Positions 33,108-40,523 of a stretch of DNA of 47,125 nucleotides are shown in pieces. The translations under genes were made by a program, and so were the position numbers. The stretch covers positions 1 through 47,125 of the forward strand of contig NZ_JARVRF010000056.1 in assembly GCF_030209835.1 (NCBI RefSeq), read 5' to 3'. Source of the DNA: Arthrobacter sp. efr-133-R2A-120 (GTDB lineage Bacteria; Actinomycetota; Actinomycetes; Actinomycetales; Micrococcaceae). Under the pieces are notes generated by a model that was not told the origin of the DNA, ran no database searches, and worked only from the letters and a program-made list of their open reading frames with translations. Numbering within the stretch: the stretch's first letter is position 1; each line of letters begins with the position of its first letter.

Positions 33108-33953
33108 ATGACTGCAGATACCCGTCCGTACGTCGAGCCCGAGCAGCCGGAGCCTGCCGTTCCATTGCTCGGCGGAGACGTGACGGAGGGGCTCGTCCGG
33201 GTGGGCGATACCGTGCGGCGCCCTGTGAGCGACGCTTCGCCGCGAGTCCGCCGCCTCCTGGATTTCCTGCAATCGACCGGATTCCACGGGGCGCCCCGCT
33301 TCCTGGGCATCGACGAAAGCGGCAGGGACACCCTGGGTTTCGTGCCCGGTGACACCGCCGGCCGCCCCTGGCCCGGTTGGGTCGCCGACGAATCGAGCGC
33401 CGTCAGCGTCGCGCGCTTGGTGCGGGCCTACGATGACGCCGTGCAGCCGCTTGGGGTACCGGACTGGGCACGCGCGGGCGACGCTGCCGATCCCCAGGGG
33501 TGTCCGAGCTCGATTGCGGGACCTGCGACATTCCTCGCCCACATGGACATCACTCCGGAGAATGTCGTCTTCCGGAACGGTACCGCCGTCGCGCTGATCG
33601 ACTTCGATTTGGTGCGCCCCGCGACCCGGGCGGAAGAAGTCGCGAACTTGCTCCTCTGGTGGGGCGCCTGGATGCCCATCAGCGACCGCGATCCCGTGAT
33701 GCGCGAGGTCGACGCCGCCTCCCGGGCCGCCGTGCTGGTGGACGCCTATGGCCTAGGTCCGGCTGATCGAGCCAAGGTTGTTGGCGTCGCCCGGAACGCC
33801 GCCGAGCGCTCCTGGCATTTGATGCGGCGGAGGGCGCTCACCCAGGGCGGCGGGTGGAAGCGGATGTGGGATGAAGGCGTCGGTGACAAGATTCTTCGCC
33901 GCCAAGCGTGGCTGGCCGAAAATGCCGCAGTTCTCCACGCCGCAATAAGGTGA
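33108..33953 (+). CDS. Aminoglycoside phosphotransferase-fold (APH) kinase
   Basis: 281 residues. HMDITPENVVF (D147 catalytic base, N152 metal) and LIDFD (D165) are the Brenner and DFG-like motifs of the APH/choline kinase family. The N-terminal lobe is short and lacks a clear nucleotide-loop lysine motif. Substrate unknown: such proteins are numerous in actinobacteria and seldom confer drug resistance. The ATG has GGAC six bases before. Its stop lies 7 bases from that of the convergent alpha/beta hydrolase. Confidence 0.8.
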   Translation: MTADTRPYVEPEQPEPAVPLLGGDVTEGLVRVGDTVRRPVSDASPRVRRLLDFLQSTGFHGAPRFLGIDESGRDTLGFVPGDTAGRPWPGWVADESSAVSVARLVRAYDDAVQPLGVPDWARAGDAADPQGCPSSIAGPATFLAHMDITPENVVFRNGTAVALIDFDLVRPATRAEEVANLLLWWGAWMPISDRDPVMREVDAASRAAVLVDAYGLGPADRAKVVGVARNAAERSWHLMRRRALTQGGGWKRMWDEGVGDKILRRQAWLAENAAVLHAAIR

Positions 33954-33960
33954 TTGCCCC

Positions 33961-34749
33961 TTAGGCTTCGTCGAGGTGGCGCAGGAGAAAGGGGAAGGTC
34001 GCACGCATCGTCCGGAGATCGCCGTCGCTGGCTGCTTGCTCCCCAAGGTAGTCCCCGTGGTTTCCCGGCACGATCATCAAGCGGCTCCCCGGGATCGCCC
34101 GGACCATTTGCACTCCGTGCTCGGGCTTGATCACGTCACGGTCGGCGAGCAACACGAGGGTCGAAGCGGTGATGGAGCCCAATTGTTCCTCGGACCATCC
34201 GGGAAACGTGAGCATTCGCTGGCTGTCCAGGACAAAGAGTTTCTCAAGGTGTTGAGGGTCCGGATTGAGCTTGCGGTCGGCGTCCCGGTAGACCTCGGGC
34301 ATGTCTGCGGCAGTCGCGTTTTGCAGTCCATCCCAGAATCCATCCACCATGGCGTCGCGTGCGGCCATGGACGAAGCGATGATCAACCTTCGTACGAGCG
34401 CAGGATGTTCCATGGCCAATGCGAGCGCGGTGTGCCCGCCGGCGCTGAAGCCGAGCACATCCGCCAACGGCACATCCAACTGACGAAGGACCGCCGCGAC
34501 GTCTGCGGCTGAGTTTTCGGCAGTAAGGGGACGATCGATCGGCGCCGTGTGGCCATGGCCTTCTTCTTCGACGGCAATGACTTGCCGCGTCTCGACCAGC
34601 AGCGGAATGAGCTCCCGGAAGTTCGACTCGATCGTGGACCCGCCGCCATGGATCAATAGCAAGGGCGTGCGGTCCGGCCGACGTTGGCCATGAACCTCGT
34701 AATACATCTGCAGGGAGCCGTTGTGTGCATAGCCATGCTCAAAGTCCAC
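33961..34749 (-). CDS. Alpha/beta hydrolase
   Basis: 262 residues. HGGGST (oxyanion region, 34-39), GHGHT, the nucleophile S102 in GFSAGG, the acid in LLADRDVIKPEH and the His in PGNHGDYLG make a full triad. Similar to Arthrobacter-type small hydrolases without assigned substrate. Start GTG with GGGTGGGGGC upstream. Its promoter region is shared with the ABC importer and includes the 41-bp dyad, 73 bases from its start codon, so both may answer to the same metal regulator. Confidence 0.85.
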   Translation of the reverse strand: MDFEHGYAHNGSLQMYYEVHGQRRPDRTPLLLIHGGGSTIESNFRELIPLLVETRQVIAVEEEGHGHTAPIDRPLTAENSAADVAAVLRQLDVPLADVLGFSAGGHTALALAMEHPALVRRLIIASSMAARDAMVDGFWDGLQNATAADMPEVYRDADRKLNPDPQHLEKLFVLDSQRMLTFPGWSEEQLGSITASTLVLLADRDVIKPEHGVQMVRAIPGSRLMIVPGNHGDYLGEQAASDGDLRTMRATFPFLLRHLDEA

Positions 34750-34822
34750 GCCCCCACCCTAACCGCCGGCTGTGGCTATTTGGCAAGAGCGTGGGGGCTC
34801 AATAAGCCTCAATATTTCGATT

Positions 34823-34863
34823 AATGAGAATGAGTATTGATAGCATCAAGATTCATTCTCATT
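34823..34863. promoter_or_regulatory. 41-bp dyad, likely Fur-family (Zur-type) operator
   Basis: AATGAGAATGA (34823-34833) and its exact complement TCATTCTCATT (34853-34863) flank TTGAT-agc-ATCAA with the same centre (34843). In all 17 of 20 position pairs match. Each outer arm contains TGAGAATGA, the half-site seen in actinobacterial Zur boxes (TGAnAATGATTnTCA). It lies in the gap between the divergent hydrolase and ABC importer genes, 18 bp before the importer start. Confidence 0.65.
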
Positions 34864-34881
34864 CCTACCCGAAAGTTCCCC

Positions 34882-35694
34882 ATGCACCCTGCCCTCCTGG
34901 TTCAAGACTTGAGGGTGTCCCTCCGCGGACGCGCCTTGATCGACGGAGTCAGCTTCGCTATCGACCCGGGTCAAAGACTGGCTCTTCTCGGAGCCTCGGG
35001 TTCAGGCAAGTCCCTGACCGCGGCTGCCCTCCTGGGACAGCTTCCAGCGGCGATGAGTGCTTCCGGGCGGTTGCGGATCAATGGAGTGGAGGTGGCGTTG
35101 TCCAATCGGCAACGCCAGCGCGTCGGGATCACCGCAATCCATCAAGACCCGATGTCAGCGCTAAATCCCTTGGTGCGCCTGGGCAAACAGTTGGAGATCC
35201 CGCTGCGGCAGGCCGGCCTTTCCGGCTCGATGGCACGGCAACGGGCACTTGAGCTGCTCGCGTCGGTGGGAATAGGGGAAGCCGAGCGGACCATGGAAAG
35301 TTTCAGCGGCGAATTGTCGGGCGGTCAGCTGCAACGGGTCTGCGTCGCACTCGCCCTTGCCTGCCCCAGCTCCGTCCTGGTGGCGGATGAACCCACTACC
35401 GCATTGGACATGGTCAGCCAGTCCAAGGTCCTCGATGCCTTGTCCTTGTACTCGGAATCTGCGCATTTCGAATCTGCACATTCCGAATCCGCCGGCGCGA
35501 TGTTGTTCATTACGCATGACCTCGCCGTGGCTGCGGCCTTCTGCCACAAGGCCGTTGTCCTGAGTTCCGGCCGGATCGTCGAGGAGGGATCGATGCAGTC
35601 GCTCGTGGAGCGGCCCAGGCACCCCTACACGAAGCAACTGGTGGAAGCCGCCCATGTCGGCTTCGATTCCCTTCGCCGGGAAGCCACAGCATGA
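34882..35694 (+). CDS. ABC importer ATPase, OppD/DppD/NikD type
   Basis: 270 residues. Walker A GASGSGKS, signature LSGGQLQR, Walker B VLVADEPTTALD and the switch His in FITHDLA are intact. C-terminal RPRHPYTKQLVEAA is the OppD/NikD tail. Between the D-loop and the switch His lies an insert with repeated E-S-A-H (residues 192-206), from a 15-bp tandem repeat. The ATG at 34882 has weak GAAAG upstream; a TTG at 34837 would overlap the operator. First gene of the importer operon; ATGA overlap with the next ATPase. Confidence 0.88.
   Translation: MHPALLVQDLRVSLRGRALIDGVSFAIDPGQRLALLGASGSGKSLTAAALLGQLPAAMSASGRLRINGVEVALSNRQRQRVGITAIHQDPMSALNPLVRLGKQLEIPLRQAGLSGSMARQRALELLASVGIGEAERTMESFSGELSGGQLQRVCVALALACPSSVLVADEPTTALDMVSQSKVLDALSLYSESAHFESAHSESAGAMLFITHDLAVAAAFCHKAVVLSSGRIVEEGSMQSLVERPRHPYTKQLVEAAHVGFDSLRREATA
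35455..35499 (+). repeat. 15-bp in-frame tandem repeat inside the ATPase gene
   Basis: GAATCTGCGCATTTC (35455-35469), GAATCTGCACATTCC (35470-35484) and a third, diverged copy from 35485. They encode ESAHF-ESAHS-ESAGA. Reading frame is kept. Confidence 0.75.
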
Positions 35695-36503
35695 ATGCAG
35701 TCTTGAGCGCCGAAAACCTTGGTCTTAGCTACCCAGGCAGAGGGCTTCTGAAGCAACGGTCAGCCCCGCCCGCATTGCAGGACGTTTCCCTCAGCATTGC
35801 GATGGGAGACAGCATCGGCCTGGTGGGCGGCTCTGGCGCGGGAAAATCGACCCTCCTGCGGATCTTGCTTGCTTTGGAGAAGCCTGACGCCGGAACCGTC
35901 ACGTTCAACGACGCCCCGGTTGTGCCCGGTCCGGCCCCGTCCTTGAGATGGTACCGCCGGGCGGTGCAATACATCCCGCAGAATCCGGCGGCGAGCCTCG
36001 ATCCGGGCATGAACGTGGAGCGGCTTCTCTTGGAACCCCTGAGGCAACTGCGCATCGACGGAGACCACCGCAGGATGATCCTGGATGCCCTGCAACGGGT
36101 CGATCTCGACCCTGGCATGCTTACGCGCAGGCCCAGGGAACTCTCGGGCGGGCAAAAGCAACGCGTGGCTATTGCCCGCGCCTTGGTTCCCGCGCCGATT
36201 TTCCTCCTGGCAGACGAGCCCGTCAGCGGGCTCGATCTTCCCCTCAGGAACACGGTCTTGGCCCTCATTGAACAGCTGGTCCATCGGGACGGGCTTGGGC
36301 TCCTGTTTGTCTCGCACGACCTGGCCGCCGTCGCCCGTCTGTGCTCTCAAACCCTGGTCCTCTCGGGGGGACGCATCGTGGAACAAGGATCCACTGCGGC
36401 TGTGTACGCGAAACCACAGACCGTGGAAGCCAAGGAGCTCGTCACCGCCGCGGCACTCATTCACCGTTTCCTTCCAGCACCACTCCCGGCACCGCGCCCG
36501 TAA
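35691..36503 (+). CDS. ABC importer ATPase, OppF/DppF/NikE type
   Basis: 270 residues. Walker A GGSGAGKS, Q-loop YIPQNPAASLDP, signature LSGGQKQR, Walker B FLLADEPVSGLD and switch LFVSHDLA are all present. YIPQNP-ASLDP is the OppF-type Q-loop. It pairs with the preceding ATPase as a heterodimer driving the fused permease. The ATG overlaps the upstream stop (ATGA), so the two subunits should be made in equal amounts. Confidence 0.88.
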   Translation: MNAVLSAENLGLSYPGRGLLKQRSAPPALQDVSLSIAMGDSIGLVGGSGAGKSTLLRILLALEKPDAGTVTFNDAPVVPGPAPSLRWYRRAVQYIPQNPAASLDPGMNVERLLLEPLRQLRIDGDHRRMILDALQRVDLDPGMLTRRPRELSGGQKQRVAIARALVPAPIFLLADEPVSGLDLPLRNTVLALIEQLVHRDGLGLLFVSHDLAAVARLCSQTLVLSGGRIVEQGSTAAVYAKPQTVEAKELVTAAALIHRFLPAPLPAPRP

Positions 36504-36554
36504 CGACTCCACCGCGTCTAATCCACCCACACCCACGAAAGAAGGCACCAATCC

Positions 36555-38081
36555 ATGGCGATTCCACGTCCAAAAGCAGTTGCCGCGATACTCCTCTCCT
36601 CCGCAATGGCCGCCTCCCTCAGCGCGTGCTTCGCCCAAGGCAACGCGTCACCGGCCAGCAGTGCTGACGCCCGAATCAAGGTAGCCATGTTGCAACCACC
36701 CCGTTCAGGACTCACTCCCCTGAGCGACGACGCCTTCAAACTCTCACGCTGGAAAACCACCGAGACACTGGTGGTTCTTGATGCCCTCGGCGATGCCCAG
36801 CCATCGCTTTCAACAGCCTGGAAGCAACTTGACGGCAAGAACTGGCGCTTCGAACTCCGTGCCGGCGTGAAATTCCATGACGGGACGCTTCTGACGGCGG
36901 AGCAAGTGGCGGCATCGTTGACGGCGGCGGCCAATGCCAAGCCCAAGCCGCGGATCCTCGACGGCGTCCAGCTAAGCGTCCGCACGGACGGCGGGAACGC
37001 CGTCGTCATAACCACCCAAACGGACGATCCGCTGGTTCCGCAGCGGCTTTCCAGCCCGCAGCTTTCCATCCTCGCCGCGTCCGCCTACAAGCCCGGCGGC
37101 GTCGTGAGTCCCATCAACGCCGGAACGGGCCCCTACGTCCTTGCGTCGGCCGATGGCACCAGCTCGGCAACCCTCAACCGCTTCGCCGACTACTGGGGCG
37201 AAAAAGCGGCGAGCAACGGCGTCGACGTCCAATACGTTCCCGACGGGACGGCGCGCGCGGCCGCCCTGAGGACCGGAACCGCCGACGTCGTGGAGGCCAT
37301 TCCCGTAGGCCAGGTCACCCAGATCAAGGCAGACTTGATTCACGAAGTCCCCATGCCCCGCACCAATACCCTTTACCTGAACACCAAGGCGGGTCCTTTT
37401 GCGGATCCCGCTCTCCGGGCAGCGGCACGCACCTCGATCGAACGGGCCACCATTGTTGACCGGGTCTACGAGGGACGCGCGGACATCGCCGAAGGCCTCC
37501 TGGGCCCGGCTCTCCCCTGGGCCGCCAAGGAGCGGCAAAACACCTCATATACCGAAACACTGAAGAATCGTGCGGAAGCGGCACCCGCCAGTGGCCGCCG
37601 CATCAAACTCGGCACGTTCACTGACCGGGCCGAGCTGCCGGAGGTCGCGGTGCAGCTTGAGCAGCAGCTCGAAGCCGCCGGCTTCATCGTGGAGCAGGAA
37701 GTCCGCGAGTACCAGCACATCGAGGCAGACGCCCTGGCCGGCAAGTTCGATGCTTTCATCCTGTCCCGCGCCACGGTCCTCGACTCCGGCGACCCCGTCG
37801 CCTACATGTTCAGCGACTTCTCCTGCAAAGGCTCCTTCAACATCTCCCAGTTCTGCGATCCGGAGGTGGAGGCGGCACTGAGCAAGGCCGCCGCCATCCC
37901 GGCAGGACCGGAGCGCCGGGCGGCAATTGCCGCCGCCGAAGCACTGATCCTCTCGAAGGATGCGGCCGTGCCGCTGCTGCACGAGCGCGTCATCCAAGGC
38001 GAATCGGCCAGGATCCGCGACGTCGAACGTGATCCCCGCGAGCGCGCCCTGATCACCAGCAAGACAGGAATCGCCGGCTGA
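36555..38081 (+). CDS. Substrate-binding lipoprotein, peptide/nickel (family 5)
   Basis: 508 residues. Lipoprotein signal: AILLSSAMAASLSAC with lipobox L-S-A-C, so Cys25-26 region is lipidated and the protein is anchored outside the membrane. The mature part follows the family 5 order: TTETLVVLDALG, WRFELRAGVKFHDGTLLTAEQV (the family signature KFHDG-x-L-(T/N)AEDV-like), GTGPYVL, DYWG, TNTLYLNTKAGPFADPALRAA. Members bind peptides, nickel or metal-chelator complexes. With the Fur-type dyad upstream, a metal-chelate (metallophore) cargo is the best guess. Its stop overlaps the next ATG by one base. Confidence 0.87.
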   Translation: MAIPRPKAVAAILLSSAMAASLSACFAQGNASPASSADARIKVAMLQPPRSGLTPLSDDAFKLSRWKTTETLVVLDALGDAQPSLSTAWKQLDGKNWRFELRAGVKFHDGTLLTAEQVAASLTAAANAKPKPRILDGVQLSVRTDGGNAVVITTQTDDPLVPQRLSSPQLSILAASAYKPGGVVSPINAGTGPYVLASADGTSSATLNRFADYWGEKAASNGVDVQYVPDGTARAAALRTGTADVVEAIPVGQVTQIKADLIHEVPMPRTNTLYLNTKAGPFADPALRAAARTSIERATIVDRVYEGRADIAEGLLGPALPWAAKERQNTSYTETLKNRAEAAPASGRRIKLGTFTDRAELPEVAVQLEQQLEAAGFIVEQEVREYQHIEADALAGKFDAFILSRATVLDSGDPVAYMFSDFSCKGSFNISQFCDPEVEAALSKAAAIPAGPERRAAIAAAEALILSKDAAVPLLHERVIQGESARIRDVERDPRERALITSKTGIAG

Positions 38082-39835
38082 TGCGGGGCCCTGCGTTCAT
38101 CAAAACTGCGGCTTCCCGAGCCGTCGCGCTCTTTGCCATAGTTGTGCTGATCGGGCTATTGCCGTGGCTTTCGGGACAAAGCCCGGAGTACACCATCCTG
38201 CGGGCCCGGTACGCCGACCGGGAAGCGACTGATGAAACGCTGGGCCTGATCCGCGCGGAACTCGGACTCGATCGAGGACCGGTACACATTTTCCTCGACT
38301 GGGCCGGAGGCCTTATGCGCGGGGACATGGGAAATTCCTGGATCACCAATACGCCTGTTGGCCCTGGCACCGTTGAAACCCTCGGCGTCTCCGTCACCCT
38401 GATGGCGTGCGCGGTGGCCGTTGCAGCGGTGGTGGCCACCGCGTTGTGCGTTCCTTCCGTGATCCGCGGGCTGGCCGGGAACCCCGGGCGGGGTTCCGGC
38501 GTCGTGGCGGCGGCCATGACCGCCCTTCCTGAGTTCCTCCTGGCGGCGATGCTCCTTGTGGTCGGTGCCGTGTGGCTGGGCTGGTTTCCGCCCTATGGCT
38601 GGCAGGGCATGGACGACGCGGTGTTGCCGGCGCTCTCCCTCGGCCTGCCCGCCGGCGGGCTCATCGGGCGGCTTCTTTCCGACGCCATCAGCCTGGCGTT
38701 CGCCGAAAAATGGGTGGCCACGTGGGCGATGGCCGGAGCAGCCCGCGCCCGGCTCGCCGCGGCGGTGCTCCGCCGGGCCCTGCCATCGGTGATGAGCCAG
38801 ATCGGACTTGTCCTCATTGGCCTTACCGGCGGGGCGGTTGCCGTGGAGAAAGTGTTCGCGATTCCGGGCTTGGGCCGCGCGGTCCTGGGCGCGGCGGGCG
38901 CCCAGGACATACCCGCGCTGCAGGCAGGCGTTCTGGCCCTCCTCATGCTGGCGATCGGGGCAGGTTCCCTCGGCGCGGTTGCCCGATACCTTCTCTTGGG
39001 AGCGGCGCTGCGCTCGGGGACGGTTCCGGTTCCAGACTCGCCGGGAAGACCACGACGGCGGGATGTCGCCGTTCCGCTCAGTGCAGCGGGGGCCTTGCTG
39101 CTCATCGTTGTCGTGGGCTTGTTTCGCGATCCGTTCACCTCGAACCATGCACGGCTTGCCGGCCCGGGCTTCGATCTGCCTTTCGGGGCCGATGCCAGCG
39201 GACGGGACCTCCTTGCCCGGGTGGGGCATGGTGCCGTGTCCACGCTGGGAACGGCCTTGCTCGTGGTGCTGGCTTGCCTTGTGATCGGGATCGTCGTCGG
39301 GCTCTTCCCGCTCGCGGCCACCGGCCCCCTTGAAGTAGCCAACGCCGCTCCCCCTATCCTGGCCGGCCTGATCGTTGCCGTGATGACCGGGCCCTCGGCC
39401 GAAGGCGCGGCGATAGCCGTCGCCTTGGTCAGTTGGGCACCCCTGGCAGCCCACACAGCGGCCTTGGCGCAGGAGGCAAGGGCCCGGCCCCACGTGAAGA
39501 TCCTTCCGGTCCTGGGCGTAGGACGGGCGCGCATCCTCTGGCGGTATATCCTCCCAGTGGTCCTTGGCCCGGTGTTCAGGCATTCGATGCTCCGGATACC
39601 GGGAATCGCGCTCGCCTTGGCTGCCTTGGGGTTCCTGGGCCTCGGCCCCCATCAGCCGTCGCCCGAGTGGGGCCTCATCCTGGCTGAGGGCATCAACTAT
39701 GTGGAGCGCGCCCCTTGGGCCGTTGCCGCGCCGGCGTCGGCGTTGATCCTCGCCTCGATTCTGGCTGTTTCATTGTCGAGCGTGACGTGGTCGAGGGAAC
39801 CAGCGAAGGGAAACCCGGCGAGCAGCTCCGATTGA
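38081..39835 (+). CDS. Fused DppB-DppC-type ABC permease
   Basis: 584 residues, twice the usual permease length, with about 11-12 membrane segments in two blocks. The first half (1-315) follows DppB/NikB: LGLDRGPVHIFLDWAGGLMRGDMGNSW, TALPEFLLAAML, the EAA-like loop AMAGAARARLAAAVLRRALP and KVFAIPGLGRAVLGAA. A basic linker (about 320-335) leads to a DppC/NikC half (about 335-575): FGADASGRDLLARVGHGA, EAA-like KILPVLGVGRARILWRYILP, LAALGFLGLGPHQPSPEWG. Usually these are two proteins. There is no internal stop or frameshift, so the fusion is real. Start ATG overlaps the SBP stop (TGATG). Confidence 0.9.
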   Translation: MRGPAFIKTAASRAVALFAIVVLIGLLPWLSGQSPEYTILRARYADREATDETLGLIRAELGLDRGPVHIFLDWAGGLMRGDMGNSWITNTPVGPGTVETLGVSVTLMACAVAVAAVVATALCVPSVIRGLAGNPGRGSGVVAAAMTALPEFLLAAMLLVVGAVWLGWFPPYGWQGMDDAVLPALSLGLPAGGLIGRLLSDAISLAFAEKWVATWAMAGAARARLAAAVLRRALPSVMSQIGLVLIGLTGGAVAVEKVFAIPGLGRAVLGAAGAQDIPALQAGVLALLMLAIGAGSLGAVARYLLLGAALRSGTVPVPDSPGRPRRRDVAVPLSAAGALLLIVVVGLFRDPFTSNHARLAGPGFDLPFGADASGRDLLARVGHGAVSTLGTALLVVLACLVIGIVVGLFPLAATGPLEVANAAPPILAGLIVAVMTGPSAEGAAIAVALVSWAPLAAHTAALAQEARARPHVKILPVLGVGRARILWRYILPVVLGPVFRHSMLRIPGIALALAALGFLGLGPHQPSPEWGLILAEGINYVERAPWAVAAPASALILASILAVSLSSVTWSREPAKGNPASSSD

Positions 39836-39860
39836 CTCATTCGAATATATGTTCGAAAAT
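39832..39860 (+). promoter_or_regulatory. Promoter of the mutasome operon
   Basis: TTGACT (39832-39837), 17 bases, GAAAAT (39855-39860). The expected start of transcription coincides with the ATG at 39867, so the first gene may be leaderless. The LexA box lies across the spacer and the start of the -10. The -35 overlaps the stop codon of the upstream permease gene. Confidence 0.55.
39841..39856. promoter_or_regulatory. LexA (SOS) box
   Basis: TCGAATATATGTTCGA differs at one position from the actinobacterial SOS box TCGAACATATGTTCGA. It lies 10 bases before the first mutasome gene, so LexA would repress the operon and DNA damage would release it. Confidence 0.92.
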
Positions 39861-39866
39861 TGAAGC

Positions 39867-40523
39867 ATGCCTTCTCGCCTGTCTTCCGCTTCGCCGGCCT
39901 CGCTGCGCGATGACTTGCAGGCGCGGATCCACCTCATGCAGGGCAAGCGCGGAAGCGAACGCTCGCTCCCCGTGCTCCCCTCACTCAGCAGGCTCCTCCC
40001 GGGTGGACTGCGGCCGGGAGCGGCGTACTCCATACAGGGATCCATGTCGCTGGCCATGGCCTTGTTGGCCGGCCCGTCACGCAATGGCTCATGGTGCGGA
40101 GTAGCAGGGCTGCCTGACTTCGGGGTCGAGGCGGCAGCGGGTTTCGGCGTTGCGCTTGATCGGCTGGTGCTGGTGCCTGACCCCGGGGCCAGTTGGACGC
40201 CGGTGATCGCCGCCATGGCGGACGTGCTCTCGGTGGTGCTTGCGCGTGCTCCGGAAAAAGTCGCACCCGCCGAGGCTGCCCGCTTGGGAGCCAGGCTCCG
40301 GGAGCGGAGTGCCGTCCTCCTTGTCCTGGGACCATGGCCGCAGAGTGAAGCTGTCTTGCAAGTGAATGGATATGAGTGGGCGGGGCTCGGACAGGGTAAT
40401 GGACATCTCGCCAAGCAGGAGCTCGAGCTCGAAGTCGCACTGCGGGGAAGTTCCCGCAGGGCCTCCGTGGATCTTGCGGACAGCGGTCCGGTAGATCTGT
40501 CCCGCCATCGGATGGGAGCATGA
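39867..40523 (+). CDS. imuA': ImuA'-like mutasome protein
   Basis: 218 residues. GGLRPGAAYSIQGSMSLAMALLAG corresponds to the RecA-like P-loop but lacks the GK(S/T), as is normal for actinobacterial ImuA' proteins; GVAGLPDFGVEAAA, DRLVLVPDPG and AVLLVLGPWPQSEA follow the family. It is a non-catalytic RecA-fold adapter, needed with ImuB for DnaE2-dependent mutagenic repair synthesis. First gene of the SOS operon; its stop overlaps the ATG of imuB. Confidence 0.85.
   Translation: MPSRLSSASPASLRDDLQARIHLMQGKRGSERSLPVLPSLSRLLPGGLRPGAAYSIQGSMSLAMALLAGPSRNGSWCGVAGLPDFGVEAAAGFGVALDRLVLVPDPGASWTPVIAAMADVLSVVLARAPEKVAPAEAARLGARLRERSAVLLVLGPWPQSEAVLQVNGYEWAGLGQGNGHLAKQELELEVALRGSSRRASVDLADSGPVDLSRHRMGA

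Noticed and set aside
33108..33953. Aminoglycoside resistance gene
   Set aside because: It has the APH-fold catalytic motifs, but no similarity to a known resistance enzyme can be claimed from sequence reading; such kinases are common in actinobacteria.
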